DNA of 64,000 bases from NCBI GenBank assembly GCA_030220185.1, contig JASPKZ010010274.1:186001-250000 (forward strand), given 5' to 3'. The stretch comes from Diploptera punctata. Its lineage: Eukaryota > Arthropoda > Insecta > Blattodea > Blaberidae. Positions 52,950 to 63,881 of the stretch are shown one piece after another. Within the stretch, counting starts at the first letter, position 1. The number at the start of each line of letters is the position of its first letter. The notes below the pieces were generated by a model. It saw only the letters and a list, made by a program, of their open reading frames with translations, was not told the origin of the DNA and made no database searches. Both the position numbers and the translations under genes were made by a program.

Positions 52950-54265
52950 CGCCAGCAGTCCTAATCCTATGTTCTCGTCGTGCTCCCTGACTGCAGTCAT
53001 AATAGACTGTAGCTAACAGGATGGGGCGAAAGGCGAGTTCTCTGCGCCTTAAAACTAAGACCTGTCGGCTAAGGGAGCAAACCCTAAAAAAAAAACCCGG
53101 TCCTCCGTGTCTGGGGGTTAGGCGTCAGGCTGGCCACCTGGCCCTGGACAAAAGTAATATCTCTACGTACTTCCGAAATATATGTCATCCGGATGGATTT
53201 AAATATTACAGACTTAAAGCTAAGAAAACGTACCTTTGCTATTGGCACATGGAACGTTCAAGGCTTGAATCCTAAAGAACAGGTAGTAATAGATGATATT
53301 ACAGCAATGAATGCGAGATATTATTGTGCTCTCAGAAACAAAAAAGAAAGGGAAATGACAGGAAAAATTAGGAAATTATAGCACATATCTGGGAGTGGAG
53401 TACCAAAAACTAGTAGAGCAAAAAGAGGTATATCCATTTTGATAAAAATTATGTTGGTAAAAAATACAGTGTCTTGGGAAGAAATTGATGAAACAACTAT
53501 TAAATTAAATCTCAAACTTTTTGGCATAGAGCTTATAATAATAGGAGCATATGCCATAAATGAGGATGCAACAACCATAGAGAAAAATGAATTTGACAGA
53601 AATGTTGTAAAAAAATAAAAAAACATCAAGAAGTAACAATAACAGGAGATTTTAGTAGTCGAGTAGGAAGTAGAATGAAAGATGAAGTGATTGGACCATT
53701 TGGGGATAAAGTGGAAACTGACAACGGAGATAGATTGATAAGTTTATGTAAACAACATGGCTATATGATAATGAATAGTTTCTTCCAACATTGGGAAATA
53801 CATAAATACACATGGGAACAGCCAACAAAAGTCATGTCAATAATTGATTATATAATTGTGAAACAAAAACGTGATACGATAGTGAAAGATGTTAGAGTGT
53901 ATAGAAAACCAGATTGCGGAAGTGATCATTATATGCTTTTGGGAAAATTCATATTAACAAGTAGTAAAATCAAAATATTGAAGTAACGGAAGACAGAATA
54001 AATACAACCCTTTTGAATGAACAAAGATATAAAGTAAGTTTACTCTATGATGAGAGTATAAAATATATTTTTCAATCAAGATTAAAACAAAAAGTTAATT
54101 TTAATTTAAATATATCTGCAGTGGAAATGTATGATCAACTAAAGGAAAGTAGACATTCAGCAGCTTTAGAAGCACTTGTGACAGAAAATCTAGAATTGAA
54201 GGTTATAATGAATGTATTTAATACTCAAGTGAACTACTTGGTGATAAAATATTAAAATGTATATA

Positions 54266-54393
54266 CAGTCAATATGCCCAATTCACCAATTAATGTTTTC
54301 AAATTGTCAATATCTTGTCTTGAGAATGACAGCTTTGGCTATGGAAACGTGTTCACCATTTTAAAATATTAATTGGTGAGTTGGGCATATTGA

Positions 54394-54396
<3 letters not shown>
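54266..54396. mobile_element. 131-bp MITE with ~29-bp inverted repeats
   Basis: TA on each side. CAGTCAATATGCCCAATTCA at the left and CAGTCAATATGCCCAACTCA (right end, reverse complement) agree through CCAATTAAT with one mismatch. Inserted in the RTE element between its endonuclease and RT. Confidence 0.9.

Positions 54397-54397
<1 letters not shown>

Positions 54398-54430
<33 letters not shown>
54398..54430. repeat. (TA)n microsatellite
   Basis: Starts at the right-hand TA duplication of the MITE, so it probably expanded from it. Confidence 0.9.
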
Positions 54431-54435
<5 letters not shown>

Positions 54436-56369
54436 TGAATGGTTTAATCACGATATTAAAACATTAGTAGAAGAAAAAAAAGAAAGCACGCATGAAATGG
54501 TTATCAGATCACTCAACAACATCTCGAAATGAATATATCACTTTAAAACATAAAACAAAGGTGGAAGTGAGAAGAACAAAAAATTAGTACTGGGATAATA
54601 TATGCTCGAATATAGATTATTTGATTGGATTTTCTATATCCAAAGAAGCTGGAAAACATTACAAAATATCAGGAAATCAGAATGAAATAAGATAAATATT
54701 CAGTTGAGACCATCAGAATGGATGCAACATTATAAAGGTTTACTTCAAGAAATAGATATGAGTTTCAACTTCAAGATACGGATGTAGAATATAAATTTGA
54801 CACTCAAGAGATAACAGAAGATGAAGTAAAAAAAGCTTTGAAAGAGCCAAAAAATGGGAGAGCACCAGGAGCAGGAAATATTCAGACGGAACTCCTAAGA
54901 CATGGAGGAGATATTTTAGTAATATTTTTAACAAAACTTATTAATAAAATTGAAATTGGAGACGATATCCCAGAAGACTGGAATTTATCGTACATTACTC
55001 CTGTTTTTAAAAAAAGGTGATAAAAAACTGTGTTTCCAGTTATAGAGGTATAAGTATTTCATCCTTCAACAGCTAGGATTTTTAGTAAAATTATGCATTT
55101 TAAACTTAAGGAGATAAAAATTAACTTAAGTGAAGAACAATGTGGATTCCGGAGTGGAAGATCATCGTATTGATAATATTTTCTGTATTTGACAATTACA
55201 AGAGAAAATTCTAGCAAAAAATAAAGAACTACATATGACCTTTGTTGATTTATAGATGGCACATGATAGTGTACCTCGACAATTGTTATGGACGGCAAAT
55301 GAGGAATATGAATATTTGTGATAAATGGATTAATATTGTTAGGAGGATCTATAGGAATACAAAAGCTAAAGTAAAAATACAGAATACATTAACAGAGAAA
55401 TTCACAGGGAATAAAGGCCTTAAGCAGGGATGCAGTTTGTCACCAATTATTTTTAACATTTATTTAGACCAGGCTCTTAATTTATAGTATAAAAATGTTC
55501 TGAAATGGGTATTCCTATAGGAAGAAAAATACTACATTCATTATTGTTTGCAGATGATCAAATAATTTTTGCAGGGGATGAAGATGATATGAAATATATG
55601 ATAAATAAATTAATGGAATAATATAAAAAATGGGGACTGAATATAAATTTACAGAAAACAGAATATATGTGTTTGGGAAAGGATGAGGATGACCTCATAC
55701 TCGAAACAGGGAAAATAAAAAAAATGTTAATTTTTTTAATATCTTGGATCAATAATAACAAGTTTAGATACATGTGAAAGAGATGTACAAACTAAAATTG
55801 CAATGGCAAAAAATGCAACTAAGACATTACATGGAATAATTTAGAACAAAAACATTACAAAGGAAACTAAAATGAAAATTTATAAGCGCATAATACAGAA
55901 TATTTTGTCATATGGAAGTGAAACTTTGTCTTTGACGGAATTACAAAAGAATACAATTAAAACAGTTGAATTTGACTATCTTAGAAGAAGCCTCCAAAAA
56001 TAAGACAGGATAAAATCAGAAATGAATTCCTTTGAAGAGAAATTAATGCCATCACACCTGTTGTTAAGAAAATTGAAAATCAAACGCTAAAATAGTATGG
56101 TCATGTACAAAGAATGGAAAATGAAAGATGGCCAAAAAAAATATACCAATGGTCGCCCCCTGAAAGAAATAAACATGGCAGACCAATGATGGAAATGGAA
56201 AACCTTCGTCAGAACTACAATGGATGAGAGGAATTTGCAAGAAGGAGAGTGGGATGATAGAGATGAATGGAAACTGAAGACGGCAAACCTATAAGTGGGG
56301 GAAAGCCGAAGAAGAAAGACTACAGAGCTAAAGTTGCATTGCGATAAAGCAAAAATGGGGGCTACTACA

Positions 56370-56600
56370 GCGATTTCCTAATTTCCAATTGCAGGCAAAC
56401 TCCCACTTTTAATGGTCGGATTTTGCTGATGTTTGGAGAATTTCGTCTTCGTTTTATTTCAGTAACATATTATAGTGAGTTTCCTTGCGATAAACAGATA
56501 ATTGCGGCAGCTAGAACGATTTTAAAATTTTGTCTGAGGGGAACAAGTAGACCTGCTCAAAAATATTTAACTTTGTTGGCTGACGAGCTCAACTTCCTTC
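56370..56600 (-). repeat. Family R, copy 6 (partial, reverse)
   Basis: TTTTAATGGTCGGATTTTGCTGATGTTTGGAGAA (split as TTTTAATGGTCGGATTTTGC and TGATGTTTGGAGAA) corresponds in reverse to the AATATTCTCCAAACATCAGC and CGGACCATTA phrases of copies 1 and 5. Confidence 0.5.
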
Positions 56601-56949
56601 TTTTATTTCATATCTATTAAAAAGAGTTTGATACCGAAAAAAAAATGCTATTTAAATTGGCCAAAACACCACCCCTTGCTCTCCTTCCACACACGCACAC
56701 ACACAGAAATAAAATACGTCTCATTCAACAGCGGGAAAAGTGACTATGAGCATCAAGGCAAAACTCGCGCTGCCCACGCAGTGCAAAAGGCACCTATCGG
56801 AATGAGTCAGTCGAGCTGCATGCGAAACATGCGTTTTACTGCAGTGCTATATTCTCGTGTTTTAAAATAAAATTAAGAACTCAGTAAAGTTGTATAGTGT
56901 TGTTAGTCAAGTCATCATTATGCCTCGATCTGTGTTCACAGTACATTAT
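56601..56949. other. Unassigned stretch
   Basis: Contains ACACACGCACACACACAG near 56690. No recognised gene. Confidence 0.4.
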
Positions 56950-58150
56950 AGAGTAATTATCTAAGACTATTTAACTCATGCCCCAAATGGGAGTCAATGA
57001 CCAATCACATTTCAATATTTTTGATTTACAACTAATCACAGTCGTGTTTCGTCTAGAATTTACCAACTGAAGTTTATCATAATAAAGAAGGCACCTCATT
57101 TTTAACATTCTGAATAGGTAATAGCATTATTTTGCAGTGACTTATTGTATAAGAAATACGGCTACGAGATTGTGTATATAGTGCATGAGTGTCAAAACAC
57201 AGCGCATGCGGGAGTTAATATAAAAACATTTGTAGCAATTGATTATACCACCAAAAAAGAAACCACTGTTTCCACTTTGTTAAATGTATTTTTTCCCAGG
57301 TAATAACATTCCAGAAAAATATAATTGTCATATTTACATCATAGGACATCAGAAATGAATTAATATACAGTTTGATGTGTTTCATTTATTTTTCTCCACT
57401 AGAGTGCATTTTTACAATATTGCGTTCCTTTGGCAATAAATAATATGATCTGGTTGCAGTGATGAACAAACTTAGCGAATGCAGAGTAACAATCGTTTCT
57501 CATCTGTTTACGTTAAATAATAAATACTTTAAAATAACTATATTTGAATAATGATTAGTGAGTCATGAATTTATCGATAATTTGGAAATCACTCGTGGCA
57601 TTACTTATGATAATTATGTGAAAACGGTCTTGCAATTTTCAGGTGTAAATCCTCCAAATAGTGGGACCGTTCGAGACTTGTAAACAAATTTAGAAAAATC
57701 TGGTTCTCTATCTTATAAGAAACCAAGGGTAACAAAATATGTGCTGACTGAGGATAAATTAGACCAAACAGGAGAAAGATTAGAACATATGCCAACAATA
57801 TCTTCAAGGCGACTTGGCCAAGAAACCGGAATTTCGAAGAGTGCAGCATGACGAATTACGAAACTGTTACATAAAGTAAACAATAGAGAATAACAATAGA
57901 GCATGAACTTCAGCCACATGATCCTGAGATGCGATTTCCGTTTGTAGAGATACATAAAAAATAAAGTGTATGCAAGAACCCCAACACTAAAGATGGACTG
58001 AAAGATTATATCAGGGCAGAAATAAACTTCATAACATAACAGCATCTAATGCATTTCCCATCGCGGTGCTAAAAATGTATGGAAGTATAATATTACTCAA
58101 ATTGCGACATTTCAAATACAGTTCAACTCTCGTACATAGTGTAAAAGTAA
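56950..58150 (+). mobile_element. Transposon family T with internal deletion
   Basis: Begins with the leader ACTCATGCCCCAAATGGGAG (56977) and runs through TCCACTAGAGTGCATTTTTA (57398) to CACTCGTGGCATTACTTATG (57590), then the transposase N-terminal region. Near 57965 it jumps from the helix-turn-helix to GTATGCAAGAACCCC, which corresponds to the C-terminal end of the 38-kb copy (GTATACAAGAACCCCC, reverse strand 38116). The whole DDE core is deleted. Confidence 0.65.
57640..58020 (+). pseudogene. Family T transposase, DNA-binding region only
   Basis: Reads NPPNSGTVRDL, then KSGSLSYKKPRVTKYVLTED, KLDQTGERLEHMPTISSRRL, GQETGISKSAA, a stop, and RITKLLHKV. This is the helix-turn-helix region of the 38-kb transposase, with more N-terminal sequence than that copy keeps. 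No catalytic residue remains. Confidence 0.75.
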
Positions 58151-58679
58151 ACAAGACAACCAAGATTTAGACGATTAATATCAGACGTTCGAGTAGCATA
58201 TATCGTTAAACCAATTACGAAAAAAATGTATATGAGAGCCAGGGTTCAAATCCCTCGACGATAATATGTTTATTATTTATTTGTATTTTCGCAAAATACA
58301 TATCATAACACTTAATTGCAGCAACGTAATCTACGTACACTTCACACTATTTTAAGTAATGTTCCTGCGTTCGTAAACTATATAATACTATTTAGCTACC
58401 GGTAGCATTTAATTATTTGTGTAGTGCCACGTTTTAATATTAATGCTATAAATGTATGTAATATAAGATAATATAGTTTCAAATATATTTGTATGTAGCT
58501 ATTTATTTATTACGTATTAGTGACAAAAAGTAACACCCTTCAATTAAAATATTTGGTTGATACACATAGATCAAGTCCAGCCTATATAGATGATGGGCAA
58601 ATAATACTAATAATAATAATAATAATAATAAAATAGTAAAACTTCCAATTAGTTTTTTAAGAGTGCACACACTGAATAA
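58151..58679. other. Unassigned stretch with a tRNA-like T arm
   Basis: CAGGGTTCAAATCCCTCGAC (about 58242) resembles a B box. The rest is AT-rich with an (AAT)n run near 58608-58632. Confidence 0.35.
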
Positions 58680-58785
58680 AGTAGGAAGCATTGTAACAAT
58701 TCTCACCGAGAATCGAACCTGTGATCTATTGCACACGAAGCAAGCTATAAGGCACTGAGCTTAGGATTCGCTGGGTTACTATGCA
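58680..58785 (-). other. tRNA-like remnant
   Basis: Minus strand: CCTAAGCTCAGTGCCTTATA (A-box-like), then CACAGGTTCGATTCTCGGTG (B box/T arm). Possibly the head of another SINE. Confidence 0.4.
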
Positions 58786-58839
58786 TACGGTGGGTTGTTT
58801 CTGATATCTGATAGCAGATGATTTTTACGTTTTACCTTA

Positions 58840-60010
58840 AGAAAAGTCGTGTCTCCACCATCGAGCATGCTCTAGTTGATGGCTCTTCACCCGAGCTATG
58901 GTTCCGCATTGGAGTTTTTGCTGCGGAAGACTCTTACGCAGCATAACCATGTCTAGAATTTCCCACTCCTCTTTATATGCTTTCCAGAGACCGTCTATTG
59001 TTCGAGGACGCTTGTTTCCCAATGCCCTTTTGATGAGTCCAGAAGCAAAAAGTCCATCGGTGATGCATGAGCAGACTTCACTAGGATATTGCTGAATGGA
59101 ATGGCATGTATTCCAGTTTCCTGCTCCATTTCTCCCGGAACGCCAAGGTTGAACCCGAAGTGTGACTGGAGGACTTGTCTTGGTGCACCAAGACTTGATT
59201 TTTGTCTGTACTGTAGGGAGCTGGGATTTCAGTCGGGTAAATTGGGGTGAGAACTTCTTCCTGGTAGTACTGAGAGTTGATGTTGGCCTTTTTAGCTATT
59301 CTATGAATGGTCAGTTTTTCATTGTAACAATATCCCGCGATGACCATAAATCCATTGTAGAAACTTTCTCTGCATTCGGCATACCACTTTTGAAAAACTG
59401 TTTCACCCCTTTCTCTATAGTAAATTGCCCGGGGTTTGTTCCAGTCTCCTAGATAAACATATGCTTCATCAAGTGTGACCGAAATTTGCATTTTTCTCCT
59501 GCCAGGTGCTTTTCATAGTTTCCTGCTGTTCGTGCGTCATTCGGCAATGTGACCTGGCAACAATTTATGAATCCTGCTTTTGTGGCGCTTCTCCATGTTT
59601 AAATCTTTGTTTATTATGGTGTTTACAGTTTTAAGGGATATCTCCAATCTGTTCGCAACCACCCTTTGTTTTGCAGAATTACCACCAGAGATAAGGACCT
59701 TGACCTTTCTGATTACATCTGGGGTGCGGGTAGTAGCAGGTCGTGGATTTGCTCGTTTTTTTTTCCTTTTGGAATTAATCTCAAGCGACCCTTTCCCTTT
59801 TTATTAAGAACTGAGCTAATTCCACACTTTGACGCCATAAAATGACATTTTTGAAGCCTCAATAATCGCGGAATAACTATAATTAGCGTCGGAAAGGTCA
59901 GTAATGTACCCTTCCCAAAACGGGTCTGAGTAGGCATTATGAGAGTAATACGCGTGCGAGTGCAACAGAAGCAGCATACTGACTGGTTTGATCACCTCGC
60001 ACACTCCTGT
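58840..60010 (-). pseudogene. Tc1/mariner-superfamily transposase (DEAYVYLGD type), broken
   Basis: Minus-strand pieces in order: TPDVIRKVKVLISGGNSAKQ, RVVANRLEISLKTVNTIINK (helix-turn-helix, about 59730-59610); VTLDEAYVYLGDWNKPRAIY (about 59480-59420, DEA block), FMVIAGYCYNEKLTIHRIAK, QYYQEEVLTPIYPTEIPAPY; VLVHQDKSSSHTSGSTLAFR (59200-59140, second Asp); KRALGNKRPRTIDGLWKAYK and HQLEHARWWRHDFS (59030-58840). The block with the third acidic residue is degraded between about 59095 and 59040. The frame from 59491 to 59081 is open for 136 codons. Terminal repeats were not identified. Confidence 0.8.
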
Positions 60011-60019
60011 CCTGATGGC

Positions 60020-60385
60020 TCACACTGCAATGTCACAATCTACTTGGCAAATCGTTATCAGAGATAGGAAACAACCCTCCGTAAAACAATGATGTTCATT
60101 CGAGGAAGGGGAATGTATTGTTGCTCCACTGTACAATTAGTTTACTCTTGTAAGTAGCGCTTTAAAATTTGAAATATTAGAGATCAAGAATCCCCTCATT
60201 TTTTCATCGCTAAGTATACATACTTATTTTCACCCTATCACTCTTATTTCATTATCATGCACCAACGAAGTGAGAAAAGTGCCGTGCTGTTTATATGCCT
60301 GGCCGGCGTGTGTTGATGGTTCACTGCCCACAGTCACTTTTCCCGCCACAGGTTGAGTAAAACGTGTTGAGGCATTGTGCACATA
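60020..60385. other. Unassigned stretch
   Basis: Probably the flank or degraded terminal part of the adjacent transposon. No inverted repeat found by eye. Confidence 0.35.
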
Positions 60386-60389
60386 TATA

Positions 60390-60748
60390 CATCCACCGCT
60401 GTGGTCTCGGGGTAGCGTGCTGCCTTGTCACGCAGCGGGCCCGGGTTCGATTCCCGGTCGGGCAGGCTCCTGGGTGAGTTTTTTTTTTCGGGGTTTTTCC
60501 TCACCTGTAAGACAAATGTCAGAACGTTTATGGTCCAACGGTCCCCGAAAAACATCCAGCCATCGTCATCATCATCATCATCATCATCATTATCATCGTC
60601 ATCCTTCACTGTGCACGGTGTGGAAAGCAACGGGAAGCTACCACACCTATACATATAATTCCCTAGTAGACCTGCAAAGCATAACATGAAAATTCAATGA
60701 TTGCAGAGAAAGACCTACCCTCAGGCAGGATTAATAATCGTGGATATA
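60390..60748 (+). mobile_element. tRNA-derived SINE (type 1), well preserved
   Basis: Head CCACCGCTGTGGTCTCGGGG, TAGCGTGCTGCCTTGTCACG, then GGGTTCGATTCCCGGTCGG (B box), GGGGTTTTTCCTCACCTGTA, a CATCATCATC run, GGAAAGCAACGGGAAGCTAC and TACCCTCAGGCAGG before a GTGGATATATAT tail. Both promoter boxes are intact. It lies after ACATATATAC and ends in TATATAT, again a TA-rich site. Confidence 0.9.
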
Positions 60749-61650
60749 TATATCATAACGACTAAAGTTTCATTATGGGACGCGACTTTTAAAATATCTC
60801 ACACAACTTCTTTCAAATTTTACTCCTCCGGTTTCATTAAAAAATACTAACACTTCGAACGTATTTACACATTTTTAAACATTATTCGATTGTTTTCATT
60901 ATATTTGATTAGTTACGTAGTATAGTCATGTGGCAGCCATATTGTTTTTCAGCCACATTCTTTGTTCCCATGCAGCCAACATGTTTCCAAAGTTCAACGC
61001 ATTAAAAAGCAACCAACATACAGTTTATGGTTTACTACGTGATAATGAACACTTTAAACGCACTTACTATACTAAAAACACACTAATGACTAGGGATCGG
61101 AAGTTGAGGAGCTATAAAAAGCCTACAAAAGACCTTTAAATAGACCGAAAGATATCCTACAAAAGACCCAAAAATTGGAAAAGAGGACGTAAACGTTGTT
61201 GCTGTTGCTAACGAGCGAGTGAACAAAGACAACTTCGCTGCCTTCACCCTCTGCTCGAGGTAATTTTCACAAAGTGGCACCTTCTTAGAAATTTTGAAGT
61301 CGAAAACCTATAGTTGAGGCGGTGAATAGGCTGGTGGTTAAAATGATGCGATATTTTGTGAAGGTGCAATAGTTTCTCTCGGAACACAAGTGTTTGGAAT
61401 GTAAAAAGTCTTTAGATTGTTAAAATACTTTATAAAGTAAGTTAGAATTGAGACTAGACTGTGCATCCATGAATTAAACAAATTGTATAAATGTAGTAAA
61501 AAGAAAGTGAAGTTGTACAAAAAGCTGTTAAGACCTAAAAGAAATGTCCAATAAGCAAAAGAATGTCGAAAAAGACAAAAATGACAATAACCCATATCAT
61601 GTTCTGGCCAATAATGACCCTAAATGCATACATATTATGTTGGGCCTCTT
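60749..61650. other. Unassigned stretch
   Basis: No recognised gene or repeat. Confidence 0.45.
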
Positions 61651-61654
61651 CTGC

Positions 61655-62480
61655 AGACATACTTACTTACTTACTCACTGGCACTATCGAACCCGTAGGT
61701 TCATGGCCGCGCGGGCATAAGCTCTCCATACATCCCTATCCAGAGCTAATGCTTTCCAATCATTCACTGTATAATCTACTTCCCTCAAATCATAGTTAAT
61801 GTTGTTCTCCCACCTCATTCTTGGTCTACCAACTGGGCGTTTTCCTTCTGGCTTTCCTACAAGAAGTTTCCAGGCACATCTTTCATTCCCCATACGTGAA
61901 ACATGTCCTGCCCATCGCAGTCTACGAGACTTAACTGTTCTTATTATATCTGGCTTCCTATAAAGACCATGTAGTTCATTGTTATGTAGTCTTCTCCATT
62001 CACCTGTCTGTTTATCTCTATTTGGTCCAAAAATTTTCCTAAATACTTTATTCTCAAATACTTGTAATCTCCTCTCCTCCCTCAAAGTAAGAGTCCATGT
62101 TTCGCACCCATATAATATAACTGGTAGAATAATAGTTTTATATATTTTCAGCTTAACGTTTTTTGAAAGGAGTTGGGACATCAAAAGTCTCTGCAATGCA
62201 TAATAGCATGCATTTCCAGAATTGAGCCTATGTTTAATTTCTTTGTGCATCTCATTCCTATTTGTGATTATTGTTCCTAGTATTTGAATTCAGCCACTTC
62301 CTCAAAATTTCCCTCATTTGTCATTAGCTGTCCATTTCCATTATATACTGAATTTCTATGTGTGACCATACATTTAGTTTTATTGATATTTACTTCCAGT
62401 CCTAATTCTCTTCTGCAGACATAAAATAAAAAATGATTTTTCCTCAACTTCTTGCCAATGACTAAGCACACGATAAATTT
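61655..62480 (-). pseudogene. LINE (LRVR-tail lineage), best copy
   Basis: Minus-strand frame 62250-61684 is open for 188 codons: MHKEIKHRLNSGNACYYALQ, KLKIYKTIILPVILYGCETW, TLTLREERRLQVFENKVFRK, IFGPNRDKQTGEWRRLHNNE, SRRLRWAGHVSRMGNERCAW, KLLVGKPEGKRPVGRPRMRW and DVWRAYARAAMNLRVR. Upstream (62471-62277) lies the end of the RT palm/thumb (RRELGLEVNINKTKCMVTHR) after one frameshift. It ends in (AAGT)n on the minus strand. The catalytic RT is absent because of 5' truncation. It serves as a reference for the 17.5, 19.5, 31.3 and 51.3 kb fragments. Confidence 0.9.
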
Positions 62481-63881
62481 CCCATATATTTTGAAACAGT
62501 TCTTGAAAATGGTTATCTGCTGATATATTTTAGCTTAATGCGATCAATCTTCTGCCTAGGAAAAATCTAATTAAAGTGTTTCTTACCTCTTTAAGATTAA
62601 TATTACAATATGGGTTTTTTTTGGTTTTCAACGAGAGTTCTAAAAGTTGGCTGCATTGCGCGATACTAAATTCTATCCACTTCTATAAGAGCTGATGCAT
62701 GTCCATGGTAACTATTTCGAACTTCGAGAAAATGTTTGTGTCCAAACTGTAGAAATCACCCTACATAATAAATAGGGACAAGAGCAGACCTGGGGATATG
62801 GACATTAAGCCCGAGGAAACACAGGGGGATGGTTGTGGGGCTCTTAAATTTAAAAAAATGTCCAAACTGTGGGGTAGTCAGGAACGAGTGGCCTGACGTA
62901 CTACGTAGCTCAAACCATTTTACCCGAAATGGTAACTCTAACACCTTCCCCCAAGGTGTTGGTTTTAAATTTATGAAGTATCGAAGTGGTTTCGCCAGGT
63001 AGACTAAGGAGAACAAGTCAGTTGACTGGAGTATAGGACTTCACCCGAGGTATCCCTAGAGGTGGTAGCGGGTCCAAAATTTTCCATGTTGGAAACTTAT
63101 AACTTAAATTTTTGTTATGGTCATTGTCGGTGTCTACTAGTAGGGTTTATTTTAAATAATTTCATGAGAACAACTAGAATAAAATTTGCTCTACTCAATT
63201 CGTTAAAAACAAAAGGTAGACTTTTTAGAATTTATTTCGGATCTTGTTATATTGTACTTACTATCCTTGACACAATTTCCAAAGAACTAAAATTGTAACA
63301 AAACGTTTTATATGATGAATGTTTTTTGCTTTAATATCACTAAAGTTTTATATTCTACTCATTTTATATCAATATTTGAAAGTCTAATAAAAATAGTTTT
63401 AAATAAATCTATCAGACTGTAAAAGCAGATTAATCAGTATCCATACCCCACTTCCAATTCAAGTACCCGAGCGTTTAGTGCCTTTAAATTCCTATTATTT
63501 CGATATTCAATTGGTTTTCGTTCTACCGCAGGCACCATATATATTCTCTCTGAGAGAAAGCCATTGTATTAATTCTTCATTCAAAATAACTTTCTATTAT
63601 GTGTTCTCGTATTCAATGTATATTATTTGAGTGCAATCGCATTATTTTTACAGATGACAAAAAGAGTAATAGTGGTTATAGAAGAAAGGGAGAGAAAAAA
63701 TAAAGCTGTCACTTCTATTCCGGAAATTACAGTTCTTATCACATTCATGAACAGCGAACATATCTTAAACAAACTGCATGCAAATATTTTTAAAAATTGA
63801 ATCAAATGTGTATTTCATTTTATACACAGTAGCCTATATAATAATAATATGAAGTTTGATAATGAATTAGGCCCTATATAT
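62481..63881. other. Unassigned stretch, partly less AT-rich
   Basis: 62750-63070 is less AT-rich and holds a short hairpin (ACACCTTCCCCCAAGGTGTT), but no frame in either strand has a motif I recognise. The rest is AT-rich and blank. Confidence 0.4.

Larger units (their letters stand above)
53021..56295 (+). pseudogene. RTE-like ORF: endonuclease, RT and C-terminal domain, many breaks
   Basis: MGRKASSLRLKTKTCRLREQ opens at 53021, followed by KKPGPPCLGVRRQAGHLALD. A frame switch gives the endonuclease: FAIGTWNVQGLNPKEQ (53230-53280), ITGDFSSRVGSR (near 53640), HGYMIMNSFFQHWEIHKYTW and IDYIIVKQKRD...CGSDHYML (53755-53945). The RT follows: ALKEPKNGRAPGAGNIQTEL (54835), EEQCGFRSGRSS (55130), GLKQGCSLSPIIFNIYLDQA (55420) and LFADDQ (about 55550). 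Then the C terminus GSETLSLTELQ (55915) and GHVQRMENERW-like text. The active-site residues are mostly readable but stops and frameshifts are frequent. Confidence 0.85.
52950..56335 (+). mobile_element. RTE-like LINE, almost full length
   Basis: A ~3.3-kb span, the normal RTE size, holds the 5' lead with GGTCCTCCGTGTCTGGGGGT (a phrase common at RTE 5' ends), endonuclease, RT and the C-terminal domain. It is interrupted by a 131-bp MITE at 54266-54396 and a (TA)n tract. No polyadenylated tail is visible at the right boundary, which is approximate. Confidence 0.8.

Noticed and set aside
62756..63016. 86-codon minus-strand frame in a less AT-rich part
   Set aside because: No domain or repeat recognised; left as unassigned.
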